A DNA stretch of 64,000 nt from Megasphaera elsdenii (GCF_020539865.1 NZ_JAJBQV010000008.1:1-64000); one strand, 5' to 3'; positions 36,826-47,009 are shown, counted from the first letter of the stretch. Numbers and translations are program-made. Notes: generated by a model from the sequence alone, not told the origin.

Positions 36826-37918
36826 GAGACAGGACCCTCCCTTTTTCAATACAAATGGGATGACACCCGGCCATACCGGCAAAGATTCCCGGTTCTGTCG
36901 TCGTAATGAATGTCTGGATGCGATCGCGGACGAAATCGAGCAGGGCCTGCCGACGTTCTGGGTCCAGCTCGCTCATGACATCGTCCAGGAGCAGGACAGG
37001 ATATTCGCCCGTCTCGGACTTGACGTACTCCAGCTCCGATAATTTCAAGGCCAGGACGGCTGTTCGCTGCTGCCCTTGGGAGCCATATTTCCGCAAATCT
37101 GCCGCCCCAACGGAAAAGACCAGGTCATCCCGGTGAGGGCCGACCGATGTCGCCTGGCGGCGCACATCATCTTCCAGATGGCGCTGCAAGAGGTCATAAT
37201 ACCATTCCGGGTCAGTCTGGTGCTCCCTGTCCCCGCCGCCATAGGGCTGAACATATGTTAGGTTCAGCATTTCAGTCCCCCGGCTCAGGCGCTTGTGAAG
37301 GACGCCGGCCAAAAAGGATAATTTGTGCATGGCTTCGAGCCGCTTAGCGACTAGCGAAGCTGCAAAGCCTGCAATCTGGCGATCCCATTCATCGAGGGGA
37401 TGGATGCCTTCATATTTCATTTTTTTCAACAAGAGATTGCGTTGAGAAATGGCCCGGTTATACTGAAGCAGCTCCCGGTAATACGGCCGGCTGACCTGGG
37501 ATATTTCCATGTCGATGAAACGGCGCCGCAGCGACGGGCTGCCCTTGATGAGCTGCAAGTCGTCCGGCGAGAACAGGACTTCGTTGAGAGTCCCAACCAG
37601 TTCCTTTTGGGGAACTTTTGTTTCATTGACCCAGAGTTCTTTCTTGGTCATCCTAGATAAGATGATCTTTAACTGCTGCTGCGTATCATTGCGCTGAAAC
37701 TGGATGATGATACTGGCCTGGTCCTGGTTCCAGTGGATAAGGTCTGCATCGGTGATACCCCGGTAGGACTTGCCGATGCCCCCCATATATAATGATTCCA
37801 ATAGATTCGTCTTGCCCTGGCCATTCTTCCCATAGAGGAGGATGATGGCTTTGGGAAAGGTAATCATTTCATCATCATAATTACGGAAACCGTGGAGCCG
37901 GACCGATTCAATCATCAT
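36806..37918 (-). CDS. recF: DNA replication and repair protein RecF
   Basis: 370 residues. SMC-like ATPase of gap repair. Walker A YGKNGQGKTNLLESLYM, the ABC signature region KYGSQGQQRTAVLALKLSE and Walker B YPVLLLDDVMSELDPERR are all present. Two ATG codons open the frame after AGGTGAAT; either is possible. Overlaps the DUF721 start and follows the S4 gene by two bases. Confidence 0.97.
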   Translation of the reverse strand: MMIESVRLHGFRNYDDEMITFPKAIILLYGKNGQGKTNLLESLYMGGIGKSYRGITDADLIHWNQDQASIIIQFQRNDTQQQLKIILSRMTKKELWVNETKVPQKELVGTLNEVLFSPDDLQLIKGSPSLRRRFIDMEISQVSRPYYRELLQYNRAISQRNLLLKKMKYEGIHPLDEWDRQIAGFAASLVAKRLEAMHKLSFLAGVLHKRLSRGTEMLNLTYVQPYGGGDREHQTDPEWYYDLLQRHLEDDVRRQATSVGPHRDDLVFSVGAADLRKYGSQGQQRTAVLALKLSELEYVKSETGEYPVLLLDDVMSELDPERRQALLDFVRDRIQTFITTTEPGIFAGMAGCHPICIEKGRVLSHGGTQS

Positions 37919-37920
37919 AA

Positions 37921-38136
37921 TTATTCACCTTTAATCAAATACGTACCGATACCTTTAATTTCAACTTTGTCTCCAGGATAGAGTTTTTTGCGTTTAGCAG
38001 TGCATAAAATTCCATTTACAAAAATCTTTTTTTCTTCCAGCAGAAAGCGGATTTCGCCGCCGCTCTGTAAAATACTGGCCCATTTCAAGAATTGGTCGAG
38101 CTGGATCATCGGTGTCGTAATGTTTACTGTTTCCAT
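37921..38136 (-). CDS. S4-domain RNA-binding protein (YaaA type)
   Basis: 71 residues from ATG 38136, sharing TAATG with the dnaN stop. Almost entirely an S4 domain: IQLDQFLKWASILQSGGEIRFLLEEKKIFVNG (in part) and KLYPGDKVEIKG. The dnaN-S4-recF order is standard in Firmicutes; the B. subtilis counterpart assists ribosome maturation. Confidence 0.93.
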   Translation of the reverse strand: METVNITTPMIQLDQFLKWASILQSGGEIRFLLEEKKIFVNGILCTAKRKKLYPGDKVEIKGIGTYLIKGE

Positions 38137-39251
38137 TATTTTGTCCTCATAGGCGTTACAACAAATACACAAGAAGCATCTTCTTTATCCTGGACCAGCA
38201 TGGGGCTGTTTTCCTTGGATTTCAAGATGACTTCCGAATCATGACAATGCTTCAAGATATCGAGGATGAATTTCCCATTAAAGGAAATATCCAGCCCCTG
38301 GCCTTCCAAATGGCAGGGAACGTAATCTTCGACGGTACCGTAATCAGGATGCTGACTCATGAGCTTGATCTGGTCATCGCTGACGATGAAGTTGATGACA
38401 TTGTACTGAGCATCTTTGGCCACGATAGAAGCGCGTTCCACAGCCCCTGTAAATTCGGCCCGGTCTACCGTGACGATGCACTTGAAGTCACTCGGGATGA
38501 CGCGCCGGTAATTGGGAAATTCCCCTTCAATGAGCCGCGTCCGGATGTAGACATTACCGAACTGAATGGCCAGGTAATTCCGAACTGCCGTAATTTCTAC
38601 CGTTTCTGGGATATCCGTCGGCAACTGACGGGAAATCTCTGATAACAAGCGGCTGGGGATAACTGCCTGTAAAGGATTATCCACAGGTGCATCCAGAATA
38701 GCTGTCTTCAAGGCCAGGCGGTGCGTATCCGTGGCAACCATAGTCATCTGGTCATCGCGGACGTCCAGGAAGGTCCCCATAAAAATGGGCCGGGCTACAT
38801 CGGTAGCGCAGGCATAGGACGTATTGTCGATGAGGTCCTTCATGACGACGCTCGTCGTCGTAAAACTGGCATAACCATTTTCAACAATTTCGACTTCTGT
38901 AAAATCATCGGGATTCATGGTCAGGCATTCAAATTTGAGTTTGCCACCTTTGATGAGCAGCTGTGTATCAGCATCTTCTTTGATAATTTCGATTTCATCG
39001 CTAGGCAGACGACGGGTCAATTCCATTAAATAAGGATTGGCAATAAAGGCTTCGCCGTCTTCTTCAATAATACCGGGTACGGTGATCTTGATTCCCATAT
39101 CGTAGTCATTGGCCTGGAATTCGATGATACCATGGAGAGCTTTGATAAGCAAGCCATTTTCAGAAGATATATTGTTACTTTTGTTCTGAGCGACTTTTTG
39201 AACCGCTTGCAGGCCTTTGTTTAGATCTTCTTTTTTTAATTTTAGTCTCAA
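38136..39251 (-). CDS. dnaN: DNA polymerase III beta sliding clamp
   Basis: 371 residues, three clamp repeats. Visible: LKKEDLNKGLQAVQKVAQNK, VATDTHRLALKTA, FNGKFILDILKH and the C-terminal VVTPMRTK, corresponding to the usual MPMR peptide region. Second gene from the origin; the 225-base gap to dnaA contains DnaA boxes. Confidence 0.97.
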   Translation of the reverse strand: MRLKLKKEDLNKGLQAVQKVAQNKSNNISSENGLLIKALHGIIEFQANDYDMGIKITVPGIIEEDGEAFIANPYLMELTRRLPSDEIEIIKEDADTQLLIKGGKLKFECLTMNPDDFTEVEIVENGYASFTTTSVVMKDLIDNTSYACATDVARPIFMGTFLDVRDDQMTMVATDTHRLALKTAILDAPVDNPLQAVIPSRLLSEISRQLPTDIPETVEITAVRNYLAIQFGNVYIRTRLIEGEFPNYRRVIPSDFKCIVTVDRAEFTGAVERASIVAKDAQYNVINFIVSDDQIKLMSQHPDYGTVEDYVPCHLEGQGLDISFNGKFILDILKHCHDSEVILKSKENSPMLVQDKEDASCVFVVTPMRTK

Positions 39252-39300
39252 TGGAGTATCCTCTTTTCTGCGCTGAATAAATTAATTAAATGTGAATTAA

Positions 39301-39489
39301 AAAATAGTAGTCTTAGTAATAGAGGCTGTGAATTTGTGGATAAGTGGAAAAAGTCGGCTATTTTAAGCTATCCACACCTGTGGATAGCCTGTGGATAAAT
39401 CGTTGTTTTTTATCCACATTTCCACTGTGGATTTCTTTTTTTGACTTATCCACAATGTATGTACAATTTTATCCGCCTAGTTATCCACA
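39301..39489. other. oriC part 1: DnaA-box cluster between dnaA and dnaN
   Basis: TTATCCACA or its complement at 39335-39343, 39390-39398, 39410-39418, 39446-39454 and 39481-39489 (the last overlapping the dnaA 3' end), with one-mismatch boxes at 39368-39376 and 39379-39387 and a weaker one at 39426-39434. The flanking sequence is AT-rich (39252-39330), suitable for unwinding. Confidence 0.85.
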
Positions 39490-41003
39490 CCACGGATTTC
39501 ATTCATCATCTTTTCCAAATGTTCTTTAAAATGGCTATCTTTGTCTATTTTTTTCCGTATCTGCGAACAAGCATGCATGACTGTCGTATGATCGCGACCG
39601 TTGAAAGCCGTTCCGATATGGGGATACGTATTTCCTGTCAGCTCACGGCACATGTACATGGCAATTTGCCGCGGCAAGGCGATATCCTTCGTTTTTTTCT
39701 TGCCCATGAGCTCTTTATAATTAATGTTATAGTGCTGACAGATGTAGGTCGTGATTTCATCGATAGTAATATATTTCTTTTCATCTTGTGCATCTGTAAT
39801 ATAGTGAATAGCATGTTTTACCAAAGGCAACGTGACATTACTTTTAGACTGAGAAGCTTCTAGAAGAACACGGATGAAGGCGCCGTGCAGTTTTCGGATA
39901 TTTTCGCTTACGTTGGCAGCAATGTAATTGAGGGCATCTAAGTCGCAGGTAATGTTTTCTTTTTCTGCCCAAGCCCGGAGGATGGCCGTACGTGTTTCTA
40001 AATCAGGCGGCTCGATCTGCGTGACCATGCCGTTTTCAAAGCGTGAACGCAGGCGTTCTTCGAGTTTCTTGATGTCCCGAGGCGGACGGTCGCTGGTGAA
40101 GACCATCTGCTTTTTATCCTGATAGAGTTTGTTGAAGGTGTGGAAGAATTCTTCTTTGGAACTTTCTTTGTCCCCGCGGCCCAGGAACTGGATGTCGTCT
40201 ACGAAGAGGACATCAACATTGCGGTAGCGGCGGCGGAAACTTTCTGTGTTCTTGTCCTGGATACACTGGATGAATTCATTGACGAAGTCTTCGCTAGTGA
40301 TACATAAAAGGCGCATGTTGGGGAAGTTTTTTAGCAACTCGTGGCCGATAGCGTGCATTAAATGGGTTTTGCCCAGGCCGCTGCCGCCGTAGATGTAGAA
40401 GGGGTTCCATTTCTGTGCCGGTGCCGCTGCAATGGACTTGGCGACGGCTGTGGCGACGCGGTTGCTGTTGCCGACGATGAAGTTATCAAAGGTATAATCT
40501 TTATTTAAATTATTATTATAAGGAATGTTATCAGGCGTGACGGAAAGGGCCTCTTTGACGACAGGCATTGAGGAAGCTGATGTTTCGCTAATCGGCAATT
40601 CAGGCTGGACCCATTCGGTCTGTCCTGACGGGATGGACTGTACATCTTCAATCGGATTGGCTGCTGGTACGGGAGGCGTGGTTGTCTTCGGTGGCAGGGT
40701 AATCGTTTCAGCGACGGCTTCAGGCTGGCTTTCGGAAGATGGTTTCTTTTCCTGGCTCGTAATCAGCTGGACCTTTGTCGGGCGGCCAATAGCGTCTTGG
40801 GCGACGGTTTCCAGGATATCCGTATATTTTTTGCTGACGTAGTCGCGGAGAAAATTCGTCATCGTGTCCAATATGAGGAGATTTTCTTCTTCAGAATAAG
40901 AGTAGGGAATGATGTTGCCTTCAAACCAGTTGGTAAAAATTTCTTTCGGTAAGACTTGTTTCAGGTTAGCCAGCATTTTTTCCCATAAGCTGAGCAGGTC
41001 CAT
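39477..41003 (-). CDS. dnaA: Chromosomal replication initiator DnaA
   Basis: 508 residues. Domain I (about 1-85), a long Pro/Glu/Ser-rich domain II (about 90-165), the AAA+ domain with Walker A GGSGLGKTHLMHAIG and Walker B VDVLFVDDIQFLGRGDKES (in part), and domain IV with the box-binding signature GTAFNGRDHTTVMHACSQI. The linker is longer than in Bacillus. DnaA boxes on both sides of the gene suggest autoregulation as well as initiation. Confidence 0.98.
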   Translation of the reverse strand: MDLLSLWEKMLANLKQVLPKEIFTNWFEGNIIPYSYSEEENLLILDTMTNFLRDYVSKKYTDILETVAQDAIGRPTKVQLITSQEKKPSSESQPEAVAETITLPPKTTTPPVPAANPIEDVQSIPSGQTEWVQPELPISETSASSMPVVKEALSVTPDNIPYNNNLNKDYTFDNFIVGNSNRVATAVAKSIAAAPAQKWNPFYIYGGSGLGKTHLMHAIGHELLKNFPNMRLLCITSEDFVNEFIQCIQDKNTESFRRRYRNVDVLFVDDIQFLGRGDKESSKEEFFHTFNKLYQDKKQMVFTSDRPPRDIKKLEERLRSRFENGMVTQIEPPDLETRTAILRAWAEKENITCDLDALNYIAANVSENIRKLHGAFIRVLLEASQSKSNVTLPLVKHAIHYITDAQDEKKYITIDEITTYICQHYNINYKELMGKKKTKDIALPRQIAMYMCRELTGNTYPHIGTAFNGRDHTTVMHACSQIRKKIDKDSHFKEHLEKMMNEIRGVDN

Positions 41004-41083
41004 AATAATCCTTCCAATCTGTGCGTAAAATTGTGCGAGACATAGAGTGTATCACATAAAGTGTATATGTGTATAGCCTGAAT

Positions 41084-41207
41084 TGTGGATAACGTGGATA
41101 AAGCAGACACAAAAAGGCGGAAAGACGATAATCATCGAATTTCCGGTTCTTTTCCACTTATCCACAAAATGTGGATAGATTGTTGACAACTTATTTATCT
41201 ATCCACA
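41084..41207. other. oriC part 2: DnaA-box cluster upstream of dnaA
   Basis: Boxes at 41084-41092 (TGTGGATAA), 41093-41101 (one mismatch), 41158-41166 (TTATCCACA), 41170-41178 and 41199-41207 (one mismatch each). Lies in the 383-base gap 41004-41386 between dnaA and rpmH, which also has AT-rich flanks and holds the divergent promoters. Confidence 0.82.
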
Positions 41208-41386
41208 TTTTACAACAAAACCGAAATTAAGGGAAGAAAATTTTATGGAATACTTATACATAGGGTATGCGCAAACGGCATAATACTTGGAAAATAAGGC
41301 TTGACAGCCAGTGTTCCGCTTACTATAATTAACCTGTTATGGTGTAAATTCATTTACTGTCAATGACGACAAAGGAGGTGTCTAGC

Positions 41387-41521
41387 TTGAAACAGACATA
41401 TCAGCCGAATACATTGTGGAGAAAGAGAACTCACGGCTTCCGCGAAAGAATGAAGACGAAAGGCGGCCGCATGGTTTTGAAAAAACGCCGCATGAAAGGC
41501 AGAAAGAAACTTTCTGCTTAA
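41387..41521 (+). CDS. rpmH: 50S ribosomal protein L34
   Basis: 44 residues from TTG 41387, six bases after AAAGGAGGTG: starts [20 protein letters not shown] and ends [10 protein letters not shown], the whole L34 consensus. TTG start is unusual but forced, as no ATG lies upstream. First gene of the rpmH-rnpA-yidD-yidC-jag cluster. Confidence 0.97.
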   Translation: MKQTYQPNTLWRKRTHGFRERMKTKGGRMVLKKRRMKGRKKLSA

Positions 41522-41597
41522 TTATTACGAGATAAACAGAAAAGTTCCGGTTGGCGGAATTTTTCTGTTTTTCTGGCATTTTTAGGACAATTTACGT

Positions 41598-41951
41598 ATG
41601 TATGAACTAACAAAAGAACAACGGCTGTGCAAAAATCGTGAGTATCAGCTCGTATACCGTCGCGGCAAGTCGTATGTCAATCGCCGCGTTGTCTTGTACG
41701 TCCTGCCGCGCTCACCGAAACAACCGACCCGGATTGGTTTCGTAACGGGAAAAAAAATCGGCTGCGCCGTCGAACGCAACCGCTGCCGCCGCTTGATGAA
41801 GGAAGTCTATCGCCTGCACCAATTTGACTTGCGCAATGGATTCGACTTGGTCCTCATCGGCCGCAGCAGTTTAAAATACGCCGGATACAAAGAAGCAGAA
41901 CAAAGCATCCTGCAATTATTCCGGCATGCCAGGGTATTGAAAAAGAAGTGA
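41598..41951 (+). CDS. rnpA: Ribonuclease P protein component
   Basis: 117 residues. Protein subunit for tRNA 5' maturation. RNR motif visible as CAVERNRCRRLMKEVYR, with RVVLYVLPRSPKQPTRIGFVTGKK before it and GFDLVLIGR after. The RNase P RNA gene itself is not in the window. Confidence 0.96.
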   Translation: MYELTKEQRLCKNREYQLVYRRGKSYVNRRVVLYVLPRSPKQPTRIGFVTGKKIGCAVERNRCRRLMKEVYRLHQFDLRNGFDLVLIGRSSLKYAGYKEAEQSILQLFRHARVLKKK

Positions 41952-41957
41952 TGACAC

Positions 41958-42167
41958 ATGAAACGGTGTTTCATAGCCCTTATCCGGTTTTACCAGTTGT
42001 TCATATCGCCTCTTCACCGGCCGTGCTGCCGGTTTTATCCGACTTGTTCTGCTTATGCTATTGAGGCTTTGCAGAAGTACGGTGTTGTCAAAGGGAGTTA
42101 TTTGGCACTAAGGCGCATTTTAAAATGCCATCCCTTTCACAAAGGCGGATATGATCCGGTGCCGTAG
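41958..42167 (+). CDS. yidD: Membrane protein insertion efficiency factor YidD
   Basis: 69 residues, seven bases after rnpA. Family blocks [31 protein letters not shown] (in part) and [18 protein letters not shown] with its conserved cysteines. A short amphipathic membrane-associated helper of YidC. Confidence 0.95.
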   Translation: MKRCFIALIRFYQLFISPLHRPCCRFYPTCSAYAIEALQKYGVVKGSYLALRRILKCHPFHKGGYDPVP

Positions 42168-42203
42168 ATCCCTATTTTTACAACTGAACAGGAGTTGAGA
42201 GTA

Positions 42204-42893
42204 TTGGGCTTTTTCAGTGGAATAATGGATGTCCTCAGCGGTATTATGACGACATTCATGAATTACTGTTATGCATTTACCCAGAATGTAGGCTATCCGA
42301 GCTATGGCGTTGCCATTATCATGCTCACCTTGATTATTAAATTGGTTCTGGCTCCGCTTACGGCTAAACAGATCCGTTCCATGGAAGGCATGCAGACCCT
42401 GCAGCCTAAGATTAAAGAATTACAGAAGAAATATAAGGGCAATCAGAAAAAGATGCAGGAAGAAATGACCAAACTGTACCGGGAAATGGGCGTCAACCCC
42501 TTGTCGGGATGTCTGCCGATCCTTATTCAGATGCCATTCCTCATTTCTATTTTCTATGCTCTTCGGGAATATCCCTATGACCCGGCCTTTGAAAGCTTCT
42601 TATGGCTTCCCAGCCTGGGCCAGCCGGACCCCACATATATCATGCCGGTGCTGTCGGCTGTTTCGACTTACTTCATTCAGAACCAGATGTCTGGTACGCA
42701 GGTAGCGGCTTCGGATGCACAGGCTAAACAGCAGAAAATCATGAAGATCGTCATGCCATTGTTCATCGGCTGGATCAGCTTGAATTTCCCTAGCGGCCTG
42801 GTCATTTACTGGGTTGTTTCTAACGTATTCCAGTGGGCACAGCAGTTCCTCATGACCCACCTCAAGAAAAAAGGAGCACGATCAGAAGCATGA
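42204..42893 (+). CDS. yidC: YidC/Oxa1 membrane insertase
   Basis: 229 residues from TTG 42204 (nine bases after AGGAG; an earlier in-frame TTG touches the site). The short form without the large periplasmic domain. Five segments; YGVAIIMLTLIIKLVLAPLTAKQ, a cytoplasmic charged hairpin (KKYKGNQKKMQEEMTKLYRE), GCLPILIQMPFLISIFYALR and FPSGLVIYWVVSNVFQWAQQF. No lipoprotein signal, unlike SpoIIIJ of Bacillus. Its stop overlaps the jag start. Confidence 0.95.
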   Translation: MGFFSGIMDVLSGIMTTFMNYCYAFTQNVGYPSYGVAIIMLTLIIKLVLAPLTAKQIRSMEGMQTLQPKIKELQKKYKGNQKKMQEEMTKLYREMGVNPLSGCLPILIQMPFLISIFYALREYPYDPAFESFLWLPSLGQPDPTYIMPVLSAVSTYFIQNQMSGTQVAASDAQAKQQKIMKIVMPLFIGWISLNFPSGLVIYWVVSNVFQWAQQFLMTHLKKKGARSEA

Positions 42894-43660
42894 GTACCAT
42901 CGAAACTACAGGAAAAACGATCGAAGATGCCGTTCGTTCCGGTCTGGTCCGTCTCGGCAGAATGAAAGAAGAAGTCGACATCGAAGTCTTGGAAGAACCG
43001 AAGAGCGGTTTCTTTGGATTCGGCAGCAAGCCGGCAAAAGTGCGCATTACCGAAAAAGAAGGCGTACCGTCTGTTCCGACTCTCGAAAGCCAGCCAGCTG
43101 AAACAGAACCGGCCGCCGCTCCGTCAGCTGAACCGGTTGCCGACGCAGCTAAAGAAGTATCTCCCCAGGTGGAAACGGCTGAAGCAGAAACGGACGATGA
43201 TTTTACAGCTGAAGAAGCCGCTGCCAAGGCCAAGGCTTTCCTTCAGGAAGTGCTCAAGAACATGGGCATTGACGTCGTTATCGAAAAGATGATTAAGTCC
43301 GATAAAGTCTTGCTTCACCTGCATGGCAAGAATCTGGGAATCCTTATCGGCAAGCATGGACAGACCTTGGATGCTCTCCAGTACCTGACCAACTTGACGA
43401 CGAATCAAGGCGAAACGACGCGCCATTTCATTATGCTCGATGTTGAAAATTACCGTCATCGCCGGGAAGAAACGCTGAAACAGCTGGCTATCCGTCTGGC
43501 GAACCGCGTCAAGAAGAACGGCGACCGCGTCGTCTTGGAACCGATGAACGGGTATGAACGCAAAATCATCCATGTGACTTTGCAGGACGACCCGCAAGTC
43601 CGTACGGAAAGTGAAGGCCAGGACCCGTACCGCCATGTTGTCATTTATTATCAAGAATAA
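42890..43660 (+). CDS. jag: Jag/KhpB RNA-binding protein
   Basis: 256 residues, ATG overlapping the yidC stop (ATGA). Jag N-terminal domain (TGKTIEDAVRSGLVRLGRMK; EVLEEPKSGFFGFGSKPAKV), an acidic Ala/Glu/Pro linker (about 60-115), a KH domain (LLHLHGKNLGILIGKHGQTLDALQYLT in part) and an R3H domain (RHFIMLDVENYRHRREE, R..H motif). Binds RNA together with KhpA in other Firmicutes. Confidence 0.94.
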   Translation: MSTIETTGKTIEDAVRSGLVRLGRMKEEVDIEVLEEPKSGFFGFGSKPAKVRITEKEGVPSVPTLESQPAETEPAAAPSAEPVADAAKEVSPQVETAEAETDDDFTAEEAAAKAKAFLQEVLKNMGIDVVIEKMIKSDKVLLHLHGKNLGILIGKHGQTLDALQYLTNLTTNQGETTRHFIMLDVENYRHRREETLKQLAIRLANRVKKNGDRVVLEPMNGYERKIIHVTLQDDPQVRTESEGQDPYRHVVIYYQE

Positions 43661-43688
43661 TTTTTAGTTTGAAGTATGAAGTTTTCAC

Positions 43689-43720
43689 AAAGGAGCTGTC
43701 ACATCGAGGCAGCTCCTTTT
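43689..43720 (+). terminator. GCTGTC-type terminator after jag
   Basis: AAAGGAGCTGTC / GGCAGCTCCTTTT, preceded by TTTGAAGTATGAAG, a scrap of the MITE-like repeat. mnmE begins 25 bases later. Confidence 0.82.
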
Positions 43721-43744
43721 AGACTATGAAAGGAGTAGTGCCAT

Positions 43745-45121
43745 ATGTACGATACGACCGATACGATTGCTGCCATTGCCACCCCGTTGGGGGAAAGCGG
43801 CATCGGCGTCATCCGTATCAGCGGCAGCCATGCCTATGAAGTCGGCGATGCCATTTTCCGCAGCCCTTCTGGAAAGCCCTTGGCTCAGCGCCGGGATCGT
43901 TCCATCCAGCATGGACTCGTCGTCGCCGATGACGGCCGTCCTGTCGATGAAGTGCTCCTGCTCATCATGAAGGGGCCGCACTCCTATACGGCTGAAGACG
44001 TACTGGAAATCCAGTGCCACGGAGGCCGCAAGGCTTTGGAAGAAATCCTCGGCCTAGTCTTGTCCCACGGCGCCCGCATGGCTAATCCCGGAGAATTTAC
44101 GCAGCGGGCCTTCGTCAATGGCCGCATCGATCTGGCTCAGGCTGAGGCCGTCATGGATGTTATCCAGGCTAAGAGCCGCCAAGGCCTGACCAGTGCCGTC
44201 AACCAGCTCGAAGGCCGTCTGTCCAAGGTCATCGGCGCTATGCGCCATGATTTGACGGACTTCATTACCCGCTTGGAAGTCACCATTGATTATCCTGAAG
44301 AAGACCTAGAAGACATTACCGTCCCTGACGTAGCTGGAGCTATCCGCAAACAACTGACGGCCTTGGACGATATGTTGGAGGCTTCTCATGATGGCCGCAT
44401 CATCCGCGACGGCGTCATGGCTGCTATTGCCGGTACGCCAAATGCCGGCAAGTCGAGCCTGCTCAACCGCCTGCTCCAGGAAGACCGGGCCATCGTTACA
44501 GACGTGCCGGGGACGACACGGGACGTCCTGGAAGAATGGATTTCCCTCAAAGGCGTCCCGGTATGCCTCGTCGATACGGCGGGAATCAGGGAAACAGACG
44601 ATACGGTCGAGAAAATCGGCGTCACCAAGGCCAAGGCCTATATGGATAAAGCCGATATCATCCTGGTCGTCATCGACCGTTCCCGGCCCTTGTCCGATGA
44701 AGATGTGGCCATCTTGGAAGACACAAAGGATAAGAACGTCCTGGCCATCCTCAATAAGACCGACCTGCCACCCGTCGTTACGAAAAAAGACTTGGAAGGC
44801 TATGGTCATCCCGTCCTCTCTTTGTCGGCTGATATGGGCGATGGCCTGGATGCCTTGAAAGATAAATTGTTATCCCTGGCCTTATCCCATGCCGATACGG
44901 CAGGTAGCGCACTGCTCACCAACACGCGCCACATCGAACTGGTGCGCCAGAGCCGGCAAGCCCTGCAGCGTGCCCTTGATTCCATTGAAGCGGGGATGCC
45001 CGTCGACTGTGCTGTCGTCGACCTGCGCGAAGCTTGGGAGCTTTTAGGCTCGATTACGGGGGATACCGTCCACGACGATATGGTCGAAGAAATATTCAGC
45101 CGATTCTGTTTAGGTAAATAA
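43745..45121 (+). CDS. mnmE: tRNA modification GTPase MnmE
   Basis: 458 residues. With MnmG it places the 5-carboxymethylaminomethyl group on U34. Folate-binding N-domain (TIAAIATPLGESGIGVIRISG in part; GPHSYTAEDVLEIQCHGG), G domain inserted in a helical domain (AGTPNAGKSSLLNRLL, DVPGTTRDVLEE, DTAGIRET, NKTD) and the functional C-terminal Cys in RFCLGK. AAAGGAG precedes the ATG. Confidence 0.97.
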   Translation: MYDTTDTIAAIATPLGESGIGVIRISGSHAYEVGDAIFRSPSGKPLAQRRDRSIQHGLVVADDGRPVDEVLLLIMKGPHSYTAEDVLEIQCHGGRKALEEILGLVLSHGARMANPGEFTQRAFVNGRIDLAQAEAVMDVIQAKSRQGLTSAVNQLEGRLSKVIGAMRHDLTDFITRLEVTIDYPEEDLEDITVPDVAGAIRKQLTALDDMLEASHDGRIIRDGVMAAIAGTPNAGKSSLLNRLLQEDRAIVTDVPGTTRDVLEEWISLKGVPVCLVDTAGIRETDDTVEKIGVTKAKAYMDKADIILVVIDRSRPLSDEDVAILEDTKDKNVLAILNKTDLPPVVTKKDLEGYGHPVLSLSADMGDGLDALKDKLLSLALSHADTAGSALLTNTRHIELVRQSRQALQRALDSIEAGMPVDCAVVDLREAWELLGSITGDTVHDDMVEEIFSRFCLGK

Positions 45122-45133
45122 AGGGGTGTAACC

Positions 45134-46993
45134 ATGTTTGTAGTCGATACATACGATGTCATCGTCATCGGTGCCGGCCATGCCGGCTGTGAAGCGGCCT
45201 TGGCCAGTGCCCGCCTGGGCGCCAAGACCCTGATGGCGACGTTGAACTTAGATAATATTGCCCTCATGCCCTGCAATCCCGCTGTCGGCGGACCGGGCAA
45301 GAGCCATCTTGTTCGGGAAATCGACGCCCTGGGTGGCGAAATGGGTATCAATACCGATAAGACCTGTCTCCAGATGCGGATGCTCAATACCGGCAAGGGA
45401 CCGGCCGTCTATTCGCTTCGGGCCCAATCCGATAAGAAGATGTACCAGCTGGCCATGACCAAGACCTTGGAAAATCAGGAAAACCTCGATGTCAAACAGC
45501 TCATGATTACGGACCTTTTCGTCGAAGACGGTGCCGTTACCGGTGTCCGGACGGAATTGGATGAAGTCTATAAAGCCAAGTGCGTTATTCTGGCAACAGG
45601 GACCTATCTCAAAGGGAAAATCATCATCGGCACCTGTACCTATTCTGGCGGTCCTATCGGCCAGCGTTCAGCTGAAGACCTGTCGGGTTCGCTCCTTAAG
45701 GCAGGCCTCAAGCTCATGCGCTTCAAGACAGGGACGCCAGCCCGCGTCGACCGCCGTACTTTACGGACTGATGAAATGGCCAAGCAGGAAGGCGATAAAG
45801 ACGGTCATGCTTTTTCCTTCCTATCGGAACGGAAAGACCGCAATAAAGAATGTTGCTGGCTGACTTTCACCAATGAAGAAACGCATAAGATTATCCGCGA
45901 TAATCTCGACCGGGCGCCGATGTGTAACGGTATCATCACCGGCATCGGCCCGCGTTACTGCCCGTCCATTGAATCGAAAATCGTCCGCTTTGCCGATAAG
46001 AAGCGTCATCAGCTGTTCATCGAACCGGAAGGCGAATCGACAGAAGAAATGTATGTCCAGGGCATGAGCACCAGTATGCCTGCTGACGTCCAGTATGCCT
46101 TTCTGCGCACCATTCCGGGCTTAGAAGATGTCAAGATCATGCGTCCAGGCTATGCCATCGAATACGATTGCCTGGACCCGACACAGCTCACGCCGTGGTT
46201 GGAAACGAAAAAGATTTCCGGCCTCTTTTCAGCTGGCCAGGCCAATGGCACTAGCGGTTACGAAGAAGCGGCTGCTCAGGGACTCATGGCTGGTATCAAC
46301 GCGGCCTTGAAGGTTCAAGGAAAAGAACCGTTCATCCTGACCCGTTCTGAAGCCTATATCGGCGTCCTCATCGACGACCTGGTCACCAAGGGGACGAATG
46401 AACCGTACCGAATCATGACCAGCCGCAGCGAATACCGTCTCATCCTGCGCCAGGACAATGCTGACCTGCGCCTGACCCAGAAAGGCTATGACCTGGGCTT
46501 GGTCACACAAGAACGGTATGACCGCTTTACGGCTAAAAAAGCCGCTATCGAACAGGGCATTGCCGCTTTGAAAGATATTTCTGTCACGCCGTCTAAGGCA
46601 AATCTGGAAAAATTGGAACGCCTGGGTACGGCACCCATCCATACGGCCATCACGGCCTATGACCTCCTGCGCCGCAACGATGTCGATTATGAAGTCTTGC
46701 GAACGGTCTTTGACCTGCCGGAACTGGCTGCCGACGTAGAAGAAGAAATCGAAATCATGATTAAGTACGAAGGCTATATCAGCCGCCAGATGGAACAAGT
46801 CGAAAAGATGAACCGTCTGGAACAGAAGAAGATGCCTGCTGACATCGTTTATGCTGATATCGATACCTTGTCGGCTGAAGCCCGGCAGAAACTCGATGAA
46901 ATCCGCCCCTTGTCCCTGGGCCAGGCCAGTCGTATTTCCGGTGTTTCGCCAGCGGATATTACGGCCTTGCTCATCGTACTGGAACAACACAGC
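45134..46993 (+). CDS. mnmG: tRNA uridine-5-carboxymethylaminomethyl modification enzyme MnmG (to the stop at 47023)
   Basis: The coding frame runs to the stop at 47021-47023 (629 residues); the last bases overlap rsmG. FAD site [40 protein letters not shown], the catalytic cysteine region [24 protein letters not shown], and [18 protein letters not shown], with the helical C-terminus that contacts MnmE. Partner gene mnmE lies 12 bases upstream, the normal arrangement. Confidence 0.96.
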
Positions 46994-47009
46994 CGGGAGG
47001 AAAAGCATC

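Noticed and set aside
41038..41400. tRNA or other RNA gene in the dnaA-rpmH gap
   Set aside because: No cloverleaf or conserved RNA motif seen; the gap is explained by DnaA boxes and promoters.
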